A stretch of DNA of 64,000 bases. Source: Brachycybe producta. Lineage: Eukaryota > Arthropoda > Diplopoda > Playtdesmida > Andrognathidae. Shown here one piece after another: positions 1 through 9,967 of this stretch; within the stretch, counting starts at the first letter, position 1, and every line of letters starts with the position of its first letter. The notes below the pieces were generated by a model, which was given only the letters and a program-made list of their open reading frames with translations, had not been told where the DNA came from and searched no databases. Made by a program: the position numbers and the translations under genes. The stretch spans positions 248,001-312,000 of the forward strand of contig JAUPFP010000031.1 in NCBI GenBank assembly GCA_036925085.1, in the 5' to 3' direction.

Positions 1-678
1 AAATGGGTTAAATATTAATTTTATCAATAGGGTTGTCTTTAGTCAAAATATTAAAATATTTGCAGATAATATAAGTAAAAAAAATGTTGCCTGAAAATTT
101 GGCACAAAAAATGTAGGAGGAGAGTATTTTTTGTGGTTGTTTTTTCTAGTCTGCTTGTCAAATGGAGTGTTTCGTTTATATTTCTTTGTACACTTTTTTA
201 TCCATAACTTTTCATATCCGACTTGGTTATGGATTTTTTTTTAGAGTTGGGATTTATGGCCGCGTTTATAGTTGGTATTTTCACGGTGATGTCGTTTTTA
301 GAAGATATTCAAACAGATTATTATGAAAAACGAATGTGATAACAAATTGACGACTGTCCTTTTCTTCAGAAAAAGATTCTAGTCTTTAGTTCGTTCCTGT
401 TTTTCTTTTCTTGGTTCGTTGTTAGATCTTTTTTTTTTTTTTTCTCGGTTTTTTTTTTGTTTCGTTTCTTGAATATTTTTTGGATTTTAAACTTGATTAT
501 TTTTGTATTTTTAGTAGTTCTTTTCTTGGTTTTCTTGTTTTTTATTCATTTCTTCATTCTTTTCTTGTCTTTTTTTTCTTGGTTTTCTTGATTTATTTTT
601 TTGTTATTTCTTCCTTCTTTTCTTGGTTTTTCGTACTTTTCTTAGTTCGGGGCTGGCAAGGTTTTTTTTAACAGGGGT
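1..678. other. T-rich non-coding stretch
   Basis: No gene is supported. From about 415 to 670 the plus strand is dominated by T with an irregular repeat of TTTCTTGGTTTTC-like blocks. The short phenylalanine-rich reading frame there is only translated low-complexity DNA. Confidence 0.7.
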
Positions 679-756
679 GGTATTTACCGGATATTACCCC
701 GGTATTTACCGGATATTACTCCGGTATTTACCGGATATTACCACGGTATTTACCGT
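679..756. repeat. 22-bp minisatellite, about 3.5 units
   Basis: The unit begins GGTATTTACCGGATATTAC and repeats at 679, 701 and 723, with a half unit at 745. Units differ at only one or two bases. Each unit contains TACCGGTA-like inverted halves, so the array can fold on itself. Confidence 0.93.
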
Positions 757-1020
757 CTGGGAATAATGGCTTTTTCCCAGTTTTAGACAATTTCAATTTT
801 TTTAATCCAGATGAATCCAGATAGCCATATAACTGAAATTGTCATTTGACTGGTGAGACAACGCGTCATTTATGTTTACACTCTAGAAGGCGTTATTTCC
901 TAGCAGGGTAACCAAAATCAAAAGTGTGTGGTGGGGGGGGGGTGGGGAGGGTATTATAAGAACTTCCTAGTTTCTATTTCATTCAATTCTATGCTTTATA
1001 TACTTCTGATTTTCTTCACA

Positions 1021-1325
1021 TAAAAACCCATAAATTCGAAAAAAGTAAAAATTGTTAATTTTTGGAAAAATTGGAAAATATTCAAAAAAATGACCAAAAA
1101 ATGAAAGTCTTCTAGAAGCACTGAAATGAACTCAGGATGGCCCAACAGACTTCCGTGGACATTAAAAACACATAAATTCGAAAAAGTAAAAATTGTCGAA
1201 AAATGAAATTCCTCCAAGAGCTCTTGGAAAATTTTCAAAAAATAGCAAAAAATGAAAGTCTTCCAGAGATGCCTTAAAAAGCATTGAAATGAACTCAGGG
1301 AGGGCACAATAGACTTGCGATGACA
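1021..1325. repeat. Direct tandem duplication, period about 142 bp
   Basis: Two diverged units start at about 1021 and 1163. Both begin TAAAAACNCATAAATTCGAA and both run to AATGAACTCAGG followed by an imperfect GGC-ACA-AGACTT block. The reading frame on the minus strand across it is just the duplication translated. Confidence 0.88.
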
Positions 1326-2108
1326 ATAAGACTTTGTTCCTTTGTGTTTTTGGTTCTTTCTTAGTTGTTTTTGTTAGTTTTTTTTTTCTGACATAAAATG
1401 AGTTCGTTTAATGTTATAAGCAAGTATTTAATTGACAGTTAGTTGTGTTGCCCAACGCCACACACACATTTACAAAGTGTTTCTACTTATTCTTCCCACA
1501 CTATCTCTCTCTCTCTATCCGCCTTTAATGTTTAATCGAATTTTGCAACCGAAATGAGAATTTTGCCTGCGTTTTGTGTGTTTTTTTAGGGGAAAAAAAC
1601 ACTTTTACTTAAATAAATGTAATAGTAATGAAGAAGAAATGTTCCACATTTTGTGTAATTACAGATTCACACTTGATTTTTATCATCTTTTTCTTCCGTA
1701 CTTTGAAAATACACAAGAGAAAATAGAAAGATAAAAATAGAAGGGGGGAGGAGGGAGACATTTTTTGGTGGTTTGGTTAACATGGTTATTGCGTTTTCTC
1801 ATAATCTAGTCTGTAGTTAATCGTAAATTGTGAGGATATTTTAGTTGAAAATACAACAACAATCATTGTCTCTCGCTATATATGATAAAATACAGTATGG
1901 TCTCAAAACATTATGTCTATCTGGGTGGCACAGTCTTATTGTTTAAAGTTAAACATCTAAAAAAAACTAGAAAAGTTTCACATTTGAAACTTCAATGTAG
2001 GTTCATTAACTGAAGTTTAAAATTTACCGAAATAATTAATTTTAAACGATTTAGCTACCGGCACTTTAGAGATGTTTCATAAAAAAACTCTTGTTGTTTC
2101 TGCATTTT
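1326..2108. other. AT-rich intergenic/intronic DNA
   Basis: I see no coding exon or clear element. A short CT run lies near 1502-1516. The end of the stretch already resembles diverged fam-A sequence (TTTAAACGATTT, CATTTTAAATGAAG). Confidence 0.5.
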
Positions 2109-2320
2109 AAATGAAGAACACTTAAAAGTGTTTTAGAAGCTAGAACGGGTAGCACAGTCAATTAATCACTCAATTAATGTTGATATCTTTCAAAATAAAC
2201 TTTTTATAAATAAAAATTAAAAAATATCTTCTGCTTAAACCTAACATAAAAAGGCTATTATAGATTGAGCTACCCTTCTAGTTTCTAAAAACACTTTCAA
2301 TTTGTTTCTTCTGATTTTGA
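2109..2320. mobile_element. fam-A foldback element, copy 1
   Basis: The left arm has GTGTTTTAGAAGCTAG, ACGGGTAGC and then ATATCTTTCAAAATAAAC. The right arm has GAGCTACCCTTCTAG and TTTCTAAAAACACTTTC. The arms are inverted repeats around an AT-rich centre. This layout defines family A: a long-arm foldback MITE with no coding capacity. Complete copies extend outward through CTTTCAGGTGCAAAAT and TCGAACTCTTG to GGTTTTAAAGTGTAAACG. Confidence 0.85.
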
Positions 2321-2352
2321 AACTCTTTAGTTATTTTTTTGCAGTTTCTTCT

Positions 2353-2572
2353 TCTGAAGAAATTGAAACTGTGTTAGAAGTTAGAACGGGTAAGCGTAGC
2401 TTGAAATATTTCAAAATAAACTTTTTCTAGACAAATAATTTTTTGAAAAAAAATTACATAAAAAGCTTATTTTGAACGATAACGAAATATTTTTTGAGTG
2501 ATTTGAAGTATCCGTTCTAGTTTGTAAAACACATTTAAGTTTGATAGGCCCAGTTCACACTTTGAAAGCAGC
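2353..2572. mobile_element. fam-A foldback element, copy 2
   Basis: This copy follows copy 1 almost directly. Its arms read GTGTTAGAAGTTAGAACGGG and CCGTTCTAGTTTGTAAAACA, with AAAAGCTTATTTTGAA on the inner right side. It ends near a CAGTTCACACTTTGAAAGC block that matches the family's outer end. Confidence 0.8.
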
Positions 2573-2987
2573 TTAAATATGAGTAGACTTGTTGTTTGGA
2601 CACCCTGTAAAAATGTGAATCTTGTGACCTGATCTGAAAAATAACAATTTGCTTTTAATGTTGGGTCTAAATTTTTATGAGCTCTGTGTTTATTTGTTAT
2701 TAGCCAATTATGAACGGCGGCGTCATCCATTAATTAAAAATAGTAATAATTAGGATATATATGTAACACATATTCAAAATCACACATCTCATAATGTGCG
2801 AAGTATGTAAAGTTCAAATGGTTTGATTTACATTGAAACCATTGTTGTGTCCACATTGCAATTACTGTTTAACACTTTTATAAAATTAACAATTATTATT
2901 AGGTTAATTAACGAAAATTCAACATTTAAAAACAATTAACTTCAAAAGGACACATAAAACTATTTGTGTTATTATATATTTTGAAAA
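2573..2987. other. AT-rich DNA with one mariner-like half end
   Basis: No gene is seen. GGACACCCTGTA at about 2597-2608 resembles a mariner-type terminus next to TA. No partner end was found, so it is only noted. Confidence 0.4.
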
Positions 2988-3250
2988 TAACTTAAAAGTG
3001 TTTTTTTAGAAACTAGAAGAGTAACTGAATCACTTGAAAGGAAATTTTACGTATTTATTTCAGTTTGAGAATTAAGTACACATTTTAAATTTTTGAACGT
3101 TTTTTTTTTTTCGCTTTTTCGCCCAATTTGTATTGAAACATGAAAATGGAGAATATTAAATTGACATCAAAAAGTTTAATTTTAAATATGAAAATCCTTT
3201 CTTTTAGTGATTCAGTTACACTTCTAGTTTATAAAGAACTTTTGATTTAT
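2988..3250. mobile_element. fam-A foldback element, copy 3
   Basis: The left arm has TTTAGAAACTAGAAGAGTAAC and the right arm has CAGTTACACTTCTAG followed by TTTATAAAG. It belongs to the variant with AGAGTAACTGAATCAC in place of AGGGTAGCTCAATCAC. Confidence 0.82.
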
Positions 3251-3287
3251 TTTTAATGTTTTTTTTCTTCTTCTAAAAATGCCAAAA

Positions 3288-3540
3288 AAATTAAAAGAAA
3301 CTAAAAAAGCGTTTTATAAACTAGAAGAGTTAGTAAAATCACTTTTAAAAAGGGATTTTATATTTTAATTTAACTTTGAAAATAAACTTTTTATGGCACT
3401 TGAAATGGAGAGAATATTAAAAAAAAGCCCATAAAAATATCATTTTTTTTAAAGATATCAAACGTGAAAATCCTGTTTTTTTTAGTGTGATTTAGGTTAC
3501 TCTTCTAGTTTTTAAAAATCACTTTCAATTTTTCTTGGTA
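3288..3540. mobile_element. fam-A foldback element, copy 4
   Basis: Same variant as copy 3, only about 40 bp away. The arms are TTTATAAACTAGAAGAG and TTACTCTTCTAGTTTTTAAA. Several family copies lie side by side from 2.1 to 3.5 kb. Confidence 0.8.
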
Positions 3541-3795
3541 TCTGCTTTTGATGAAACTTCAGAAATAACCAAAATATTTCCTATTTTAGAATTATTTATC
3601 CTTCATTTGCATATTTTGTTTTACATATAAAAACGTCTTAATTATTGATAGTTCTATTAAAATCACTTTTGCATATAAGATAATTTTATGACTCTCATTC
3701 AGTTATTTCGTTTGATGATCGTTTTTTAACGATTGTCTTGGATTAATAATAATGGAATTTAAAGCAGTTTTCTTTTTGCAATTTTCTCTTTCTCT

Positions 3796-3808
3796 CTTTC
3801 TAACTCTG

Positions 3809-3862
<54 letters not shown>

Positions 3863-3871
3863 GAGTTAGAA

Positions 3872-3902
<31 letters not shown>
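3796..3902. repeat. (AT)n microsatellite flanked by perfect 17-bp inverted arms
   Basis: CTTTCTAACTCTGATGT at 3796-3812 is followed by about 44 bp of alternating AT. Its exact reverse complement lies at 3857-3873, and a second AT run reaches about 3902. The whole is a near-ideal cruciform-forming sequence. Confidence 0.92.
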
Positions 3903-3907
<5 letters not shown>

Positions 3908-3981
3908 TACAATATGCATTGTTTTAGGTTTTTATCCATTTTGTAACAATAGAATATCATCACCAACAACAACTAATGGCT

Positions 3982-4280
3982 GTGTCTGGAAACTAAAACA
4001 CTATTTCTTTATGGCTTTACCTCCGAGATAATTCTTTAAATAAAATTTTCGAATGTTGCATAGGATGCTCATAGAAAGCCATCATATGGAGGAGGCCGCC
4101 ATTTTGAAAACATGACTTTCTACATATTTTTACACCTTTATATTTTGCACTTCACTTTAAAAGTCGCTATATATTTAATTTAATTTTCTCGAAAAAAAAA
4201 GCAAATATGTGTAGATTACATATCTTACTTTCTTGAGAAAAGAAGGGGTAGGTGAAGCTAGAATAGTTTCTGGAGACGTT
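3982..4280. repeat. Dispersed element with GTCTGGAAACTA ends
   Basis: TGTCTGGAAACTAAAAC near 3986 and TAGTTTCTGGAGAC near 4267 form short inverted ends. The inside (ATATGGAGGAGGCC, GCCATTTTG) is shared with 42305-42880, where GGAAACTAAAG and CTAGCATAGTTCC occupy the same places. A diverged MITE-like family is likely, but its boundaries are approximate. Confidence 0.5.
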
Positions 4281-4282
4281 TT

Positions 4283-5044
4283 TTAAAGCAGCGATCACAT
4301 TAGCAATATTTAAAGCAATTTGTGTCGTTGATTTAATTGCAAATTGCCAGTGTGATCAATACTCTTGCTTGCTACAACTTAAACGTGGTTTCTTGCATAG
4401 AAAATGCTCATCTTTTTCTCGCAAGAAATAAGTAAAATATTACTGACCCATTCCATCACCAGTCAGACAGGGCCTGCCACTCATAATCACTAATTTTGAT
4501 GAAAATTAAATAGTGTGTAGGGATTACAAAATAATTAGACCCGTATTTTTTTATTTTGTCATTTGACCATTATTTCTTGTGAAAAAAAAAAATTCCCAAA
4601 GTTTGGGTATCAGATGCAAAAATGCATTTTTCTGAAAAATTTTTAAATTCAATATCTAGTAAACTGTAAGACAGATTTGTATGATATTTTCAGTGTATCA
4701 TCTACATTTTATATATTAACAGGTTATATATTCATTATTGTTGGTATTTATTTATAAATTCGAAAAAAATAATTCCCTAAAAAGTTGCGAATTTAAAATT
4801 TTCCAGAAAAATGCATTTTTGCGTCCAATACCCAAATTTGGGATTTTTTTTTCTCAAGAAATAATGGTCATATGGCAAAATAAAAAAATAAGGGTCTAAT
4901 TATTTTGTAATTCCTACACATTATTTAATTTTCTTCAAAATTGGTGACTATGAGTGGCAGGCCCTGCCTGACTGGTGATGGAATGGTGTCAGTAATATTT
5001 TACTTATCTCTTGCGAGAAAAATAGCCAAAGTGATCGCTGCTTT
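4283..5044. mobile_element. Large foldback element with about 230-bp inner arms
   Basis: The outer ends AAAGCAGCGATCAC (about 4282) and GTGATCGCTGCTTTT (about 5031) are inverted. Inside, 4418-4650 is largely the reverse complement of 4788-5018; matching blocks include CAGTAATATTTTACTTA, CCACTCATAATCAC against GTGACTATGAGTGG, and TGCATTTTTCTG against CAGAAAAATGCA. The centre is about 140 bp of AT-rich sequence. There is no ORF. No target duplication is evident, so the superfamily is unassigned. Confidence 0.82.
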
Positions 5045-5594
5045 TCAGAAAATAGCTTTTTATAGTTTCCGAATTCACCCATTTATTGTAGAATAATACA
5101 AAAACACACAAAAATGATCCAATTTGTCTTATTTTTGGTGCATGTGTTGGATTTTTCTTCGTTGTAAATAAATGACTATCTGAAAATGGCAGAATTTGAG
5201 TGAACGAGGGGAGGTTAAGGGGGGGTGACAGGGGTTGAGGGAGGGGGAGGGGAAGAACAATAAATTCCTTCTCGATTTATGGGGGAAAAGGGTGGGGGGA
5301 AAATATTCCCTATTTGTGTGTTGAATAATAGAGAAAAAAATTCGATTGTTATGGTGATTTTTTTGTTATCATTTTGTGACAGACGTTTTTCTACTTATTA
5401 TTATTAATAATATTCACATAATTGATGTGTATTTTTATTTATTTTTCTCTTTTTTTGACAAAAAAATGTCAGTCAAAATTAGGTTTAAACAATTTTACTG
5501 ACCAATTTCTGTTTATTTGTTTGAAAGATGAGTTTTTTTTAAAACAATATTTACTGATGGGAATTGAATGGTCCTTTTATTATAGTAAAGAGTA

Positions 5595-5905
5595 CAGTAT
5601 AGACCCAGTGCTGTGTTTATAGTGGTGTTTGTACAACTACGGTAGCATCCGATCTATCCGAGCTAATGTGGACCAAGAACAGCTTGGATATGGTGGTTCA
5701 CGTATATTGACATTTCAACAATGTTACCCTCCCCTCTAGGATCTTCTTCATTCCAGCCATTAAGGAAAATAAATATGTACTGCTATTAAAAGAATATGCA
5801 ATTACAAAATTGTGTTTATTTAATACTCTTATTACGTACAGAAAATATATAAGGAAAACTAGCTCGTATAATAACACGAAACCTCAGATAAGCAGGACTC
5901 TTCTG
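5595..5905. mobile_element. Candidate pogo/Tigger-like MITE
   Basis: The element starts CAGTATAGACCCAGTGCTG after TA (5593-5594) and ends GCAGGACTCTTCTG before TA (5906-5907). The ends are weakly inverted. Inside, ATCTATCCGAGCTAATG resembles the subterminal style of pogo-type elements. TA flanks suit Tc1/mariner/pogo insertion. The weak end match keeps confidence moderate. Confidence 0.5.
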
Positions 5906-6171
5906 TACTTTAAACTGGACAAAGTGGTCTTATCTTCCAGTGTACACTTTTCTTAACAAATCGAATTTCAATGGATGAAACAGATGGCATCATCGATGTT
6001 ATCGTAAAGAAACGTTAAACGATGGTATTTATGTTGCAAATGGATGAACCGAATGAGCGACAACTAAGCCGCTGTCAATTGGCCCCATATGTAAGAATTT
6101 TCTTATGGCATCTTAAGACAAATCAGACAAATAAGGAACGCAATCGTTTAACTGATTTGCAAGTCGTAAAG

Positions 6172-6540
6172 CTAAGAGAAAAAGCCTTTATTGCAATCAC
6201 AACTGGCAAACAGGCAATTAGAAATCGGGACATACAGAAGTTGGCTCCGCCCTTTTTATGACGACGGGCAACTTCTAATTGGTTTGTTGTGTGGTTCGAC
6301 GTTGAAAAAGGCGGAGCATGTGACGTCAAACTACATAAACAACCAATTAGAAGTTGCCGGTCGTCATAAAAGGGGCGGAGCCAACTTCTGTATGTCCCGA
6401 TTTCTAAATGCCTGTACTGGCAACTTGGTTTCTTCATTTATTGTATTTGGTCGGCTGTGACGTCAATGTCAATGCTAACAGAAAAATAAGGAAACCAATT
6501 TGCCAGTTGTGGGTGCAATTAGGGCTTTTTTTCTTCTTTT
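6172..6540. mobile_element. fam-K inverted-repeat element, interrupted by fam-B
   Basis: AAAAAGCCTTTATTGCAATC and ACAACTGGCAA on the left match, in inverse, TTGCCAGTTGTG and TGCAATTAGGGCTTTTT on the right. Next inward, CTTGGTTTC pairs with GGAAACCAA. The fam-B copy at 6210-6415 sits exactly inside the left arm. Removing it and one ACTGGCAA restores the palindrome. Confidence 0.78.
6210..6415. mobile_element. fam-B hAT-type MITE, copy 1
   Basis: The ends are ACAGGCAATTAGAAATCGGG and CCCGATTTCTAAATGCCTGT, and the whole element is a hairpin. It is flanked by ACTGGCAA at 6202-6209 and again at 6416-6423. An exact 8-bp duplication is the hallmark of hAT transposition. Modules inside are GGCTCCGCCC, ACTTCTAATTGG, TGACGTCA (about 6319) and ACCAATTAGAAGT. 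There is no transposase ORF, so it must have been moved in trans. Confidence 0.95.
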
Positions 6541-6649
6541 CCGAACGTTTAAATGGGATATAAACAAATAATTAAACTTATTAAAGTAGGTTAATGTTTC
6601 CTTTTTGGTGAGGTAAGTCTTTTATTGTCTTTAGACGTTAAAAATAAAT

Positions 6650-7315
6650 TTAAAAGCGAGGTTTTTCGAAGACGAGATTACTCGTTAGCAATGCGAGTGC
6701 CCCTAGTTAGTTCTCCCCTTTGAAAAAAGTACGAGATCTACGAAGCAGATGACGTCACACACGGATTATAAACTGGGTGTGTGATTGTCATTATAAAAAC
6801 TGAATGTGACGTTTCCATTATGATGACGATCTTTGTAAAGATACGTGACTGTGAACTATAAACACAGCCGTAACACGTTTTGCAAATGTAAAAATGATGT
6901 GTGTGTCGGGGATGAGGGGTCGGTCCATGTATTTGAGAGCCTATTAAGAGTTGTCACCTTAAGGTTGGAGGGAAGGAGAGATTCTTCTGTATTATTAGAT
7001 TCATCATCGAATGTGTGTATATGAATGGTTGAACCCGATTCGGGGTGCGACGACGTCCCTGTTACCATGGTTACAAACCGAATAAGAGCCCTAAAAAGTA
7101 CAGACTGAGATTCTAAATAGAGAAATGTTGGAGTTTTTGTTGTGTGTTTGAGATGGATCGGACGAAAAGGCACACAAAAGAAAACTCTTTTACAATGTAC
7201 ACACTCACAAATGGGGCTTTTTTCCCCTCCAACAATGGTACCGAGTGTTTACCAAGTTGTTACCGATACTTTAAAGAAAATCGCCATATTTTTCGTATTT
7301 TAACTTCATTAAAGA
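6650..7315. other. Non-repeat stretch with less A/T
   Basis: No family recognised elsewhere covers this region, and it is visibly richer in G and C than its surroundings. It contains ATGACGTCAC at about 6749. On the minus strand a frame is open from 7173 to 6856, with a serine/threonine-rich stretch (HIHTFDDESNNTEE) and a stop after LRLCL. A possible acceptor (TTTCTCTATTTAG, minus strand) lies at its upstream side. I recognise no domain. It could be exon, promoter or relict sequence. Confidence 0.35.
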
Positions 7316-7775
7316 TGGTTTCAAAGTGTAAAATGCACTCCTCAAACTCTTTATTATTCCGTATTTCATAAGTAAAATTAAGTGAGAATTTAAAGTGTTT
7401 TCGAAACTAGAAGGGTAGCTCAATCACTAAAGGTTTAATTTTAATGTTAAAATCTTTTAAAATAAACTTTTTATGTCAGTTTCAAGATGATTTTTGCCTA
7501 TAAAAAGTTTATTTTGGAAGATATCAACATGAAAATACTATTGCGTAATTACAATTACAATTAGTACTCTGCGAGCAGCCAAATAGGCCAATGGCAGAGG
7601 GACATAAAAGTCCACATGCAGCATTAAGCATTGTCAAGCACATACATATACATGCACATATTTGTCATATGTCACTGTCATTGTAACCCCAAGTACTTAT
7701 AAGTTATAACGCTTGACACTCCTGATTCGTCTATCCTTTCTAGTTTTTAAAATACTTTCAATTTTACTTAGTCTA
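7316..7775. mobile_element. fam-A foldback element, copy 5, interrupted
   Basis: The outer end TTTCAAAGTGTAAAATGC is followed by CTCAAACTCTTTATTATTC. The core is GAAACTAGAAGGGTAGC, then GATATCAACATGAAAATAC, and the copy resumes at CTATCCTTTCTAG. The break at 7547-7724 is a foreign insert. This copy shows the extended outer end of the family well. Confidence 0.85.
7547..7724 (-). mobile_element. Short SINE-like insert inside fam-A
   Basis: The insert separates the two halves of fam-A copy 5 and is flanked by ATTGCGT (7540-7546) and ATTCGT (7725-7730), a possible imperfect target duplication. Read on the minus strand it ends in an ATTGTA-type tail (ACTAATTGTAATTGTAATTA), which suggests a LINE-mobilised retroposon. 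No clear tRNA or 5S promoter boxes are visible. A similar tail ends the tRNA-derived SINE at 25412-25672. Confidence 0.5.
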
Positions 7776-7930
7776 TCTTTAAGAGAAATTTGAAAGTGTT
7801 ATTAGAAAGTAGAAGGGTAGCTCTATCATTCAAGGATATTTTCATGTTGCTATCTTTTAAAATAACTTTTTATATCAGTCTGAAAAATGGCCTAACGTTA
7901 TAAGCAGACGCCATTTTTAAAAATTTCATT
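7776..7930. mobile_element. fam-A left half
   Basis: GTAGAAGGGTAGCTCTATC is followed by ATTTTCATGTTGCTATC and the inner AAGCAGACGCC block, then family similarity is lost. It abuts copy 5, giving two copies end to end. Confidence 0.7.
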
Positions 7931-8112
7931 CAATATTATGGCATTTTATTTGTTTTTCCAGTTGTTTTAGATCCACCCTGTAAATACGTGTCTATTGTTA
8001 GACACATTTACATAAAATTGTTTTTTTTTTCAAGAAAAAGAAAACTAAAGAATGTTGCTTTGAATTTCGTTGGTTCAGTGAATCCCAGTTTCAATGGACC
8101 CTTCTACTTTTT

Positions 8113-8330
8113 ATGGAGATCTTTTCCTTTTTCTTTTTTTTTCTTCAGAAATTTTTCATTCTGAATAAAATTTCACTAAAAAAAGTGACCAAATGTGGTT
8201 TTCTCTTCTCTCTCTCTCTCCGTTGGATTCTGATCTTCGGACTTTTTTTTTCACTCATTTTTATAAGCAAAATATTCAAATCGAAATTGAACTCTCTTTC
8301 TGGTTATTCTACATTTTGAGAATCAGTTTC
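8113..8330. other. T-rich stretch, no feature
   Basis: The overlapping short frames here are phenylalanine-, leucine- and serine-rich translations of T- and CT-rich DNA. There is no splice-site or homology support. Confidence 0.5.
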
Positions 8331-8429
8331 AAAGTGTTTTTAGAAACTAGAAAAGTAAATGAATCAGTAATCATCATGAAACCCCCCTGGTTAAAAAAAC
8401 CCTTTTAAGTTGTCCGTTTTTCAGGAGTA

Positions 8430-8965
8430 AAATTAAAAGAAATTAGAAAGTGTTTTAGAAACTAGAAAGAGAGAGAGAGAGGGAGAGAGAGAGAGAGCTT
8501 AATATATTTCAAAATAAACTTTTTATAGACAAAAACTGAAGAATATCGTCTGCTTAAATACCCTGAGTTGATTGAGTTTATAATTAGTACACACCTGCTA
8601 ATTTAAATGCATTTAAAATATAAACGTGTTCTACAGAGCCCCGTGAAGGGCAAACAAACAATATGTCATCGAATTCAATTTATTCAGTTAATAACCTGAA
8701 AATATTGATTTAATACTTAAATATAATATAGAAACTATTGACAAAATATTGATTTAGGATTTCAATTTAAAATATTAATAATTAAAGTCAATTTTTATTT
8801 GGTGTTCATGTCCTTAACTGGATTCCGTATAATTCACACTTAAACACATTTAATTGGAATTCATTTAACTTATGTGTGTACAAGGTATTATTACTCTTCT
8901 AGTTTCTAAAACACGTTCAAGAAGAAAAGAAAGGAGTCGTTTACACCTAATAAAACCACCTTAAA
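8430..8965. mobile_element. fam-A foldback element interrupted by fam-C
   Basis: The left half begins TTAGAAAGTGTTTTAGAAAC and carries an expanded GA tract (8461-8497) where AGGGTAGC would stand. The right half resumes at TTACTCTTCTAGTTTCTAAA (8891) and runs to GTCGTTTACACC. The fam-C copy at 8581-8890 splits it, flanked by TTA on each side. Confidence 0.82.
8581..8890. mobile_element. fam-C MITE, copy 1 (reverse orientation)
   Basis: The ends TAATTAGTACACAC and GTGTACAAGGTATTA are inverted. TTA lies on both sides (8578-8580 and 8891-8893), which fits a 3-bp target duplication. Internal landmarks shared by all copies are GTTCTACAGAGCCC, AACAAACAATATGTC and TTAACTGGATTCCGTATAAT. The copy lies inside a fam-A element. 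Confidence 0.9.
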
Positions 8966-9780
8966 AATGAAGTCATTAAGATGGTTATGATTGTGTTTAG
9001 TACAATGAAGGGGTCTATTGAGTACAAGACGGATTTTTGATCGATATTTCTTTAAAAAAGAAGACGGAATTTTCTGAGGACAACAATTTCAGTCAATTTC
9101 TTTTGTTCTTTTTTTATGTGTGTTTTTTTTTTCACACAAATTCTCCAAATCCTTTATTTTTTGAGGTATTGTTCTTTTTTTAGATGGTGGATTTTATAGT
9201 ACAATTGTCGTTCAATTTGGTTGTGTGTCTTTTCTTATTTACGTGACAAGATGAAAAAAAAGGTGTTAAAATTTGAAACATCTTTTTCCCTTTTCTCCCT
9301 TTTTTTCTCAATCTCTTTTAGCTTAGAACTTTTCAAAGGAAGTAGAAAATACATTCATTATATATAGAGTAGGTTGAAAAAAAAAGCGAAAAATCCACTT
9401 TGACAAAACACATTCAAAAGGTGTACAAATTGTACAATATGTAAGAAAACAAGGTTCCCCTTTCCCCCCCCCCCCTTTCTACTTTTATTTCTTGGCTGGT
9501 CTAGTATAAAATACAATTTGACATCTATCGGAATTCCTTTCTTTCGTCTTTACTCTGTCCAATTGAAAAATCGGGCATTTTATAAAGTAACGTCCGGATA
9601 AGATCACAAATTCAGAATGTAGCAAATTTTTACATTTGAGAACAGTTAGGCATTTTGGAAAATGACTTATCATTTATTAGGTAATGTAAGGTAATACCCG
9701 AAGTTCACTTGTAAGTGGAATTGTCACTAGAAAAACCTGGTTAATCAGGTTTTTTTTCCCTCTCAGAAACAGACACCAAA
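8966..9780. other. AT-rich DNA without recognised genes
   Basis: Apart from a C12 run at 9464-9475 and a short minus-strand frame (9485-9673) with no recognisable motif, I see nothing to annotate. Confidence 0.5.
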
Positions 9781-9845
9781 AGGAAATTAAAAAAAGGTTT
9801 TATAAACTAGAAGAGTAAGTGAATCATTTAAGGTCCTTTGAACTC
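9780..9845. mobile_element. fam-A fragment
   Basis: TTTATAAACTAGAAGAGTAA and GTGAATCATTTAAGG match the family left arm. The rest is missing. Confidence 0.6.
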
Positions 9846-9879
9846 TTGAGGAATATGGAAAGAAAATCATACTATAAGA

Positions 9880-9967
9880 GAGAAATTGTCAGATCTTTCT
9901 CATAACCTTGTAACAGACACAAAAGGAAATTACAAAATATTGTCATATGACTATTGTACAGCATAAC
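9880..9967. repeat. Dispersed repeat shared with 39300-39500
   Basis: Shared phrases include AATTGTCAGATC/AATTGTCATATC, TCTCATAA...GTTGTAACAG/GTTACAGTC, and ATTGTACAGCATAA against GTTTTACAGCATAA. The family is unassigned. Confidence 0.45.

Noticed and set aside
679-756. CRISPR-like array
   Set aside because: The 22-bp units are directly adjacent with no spacers, and the DNA is eukaryotic in character.
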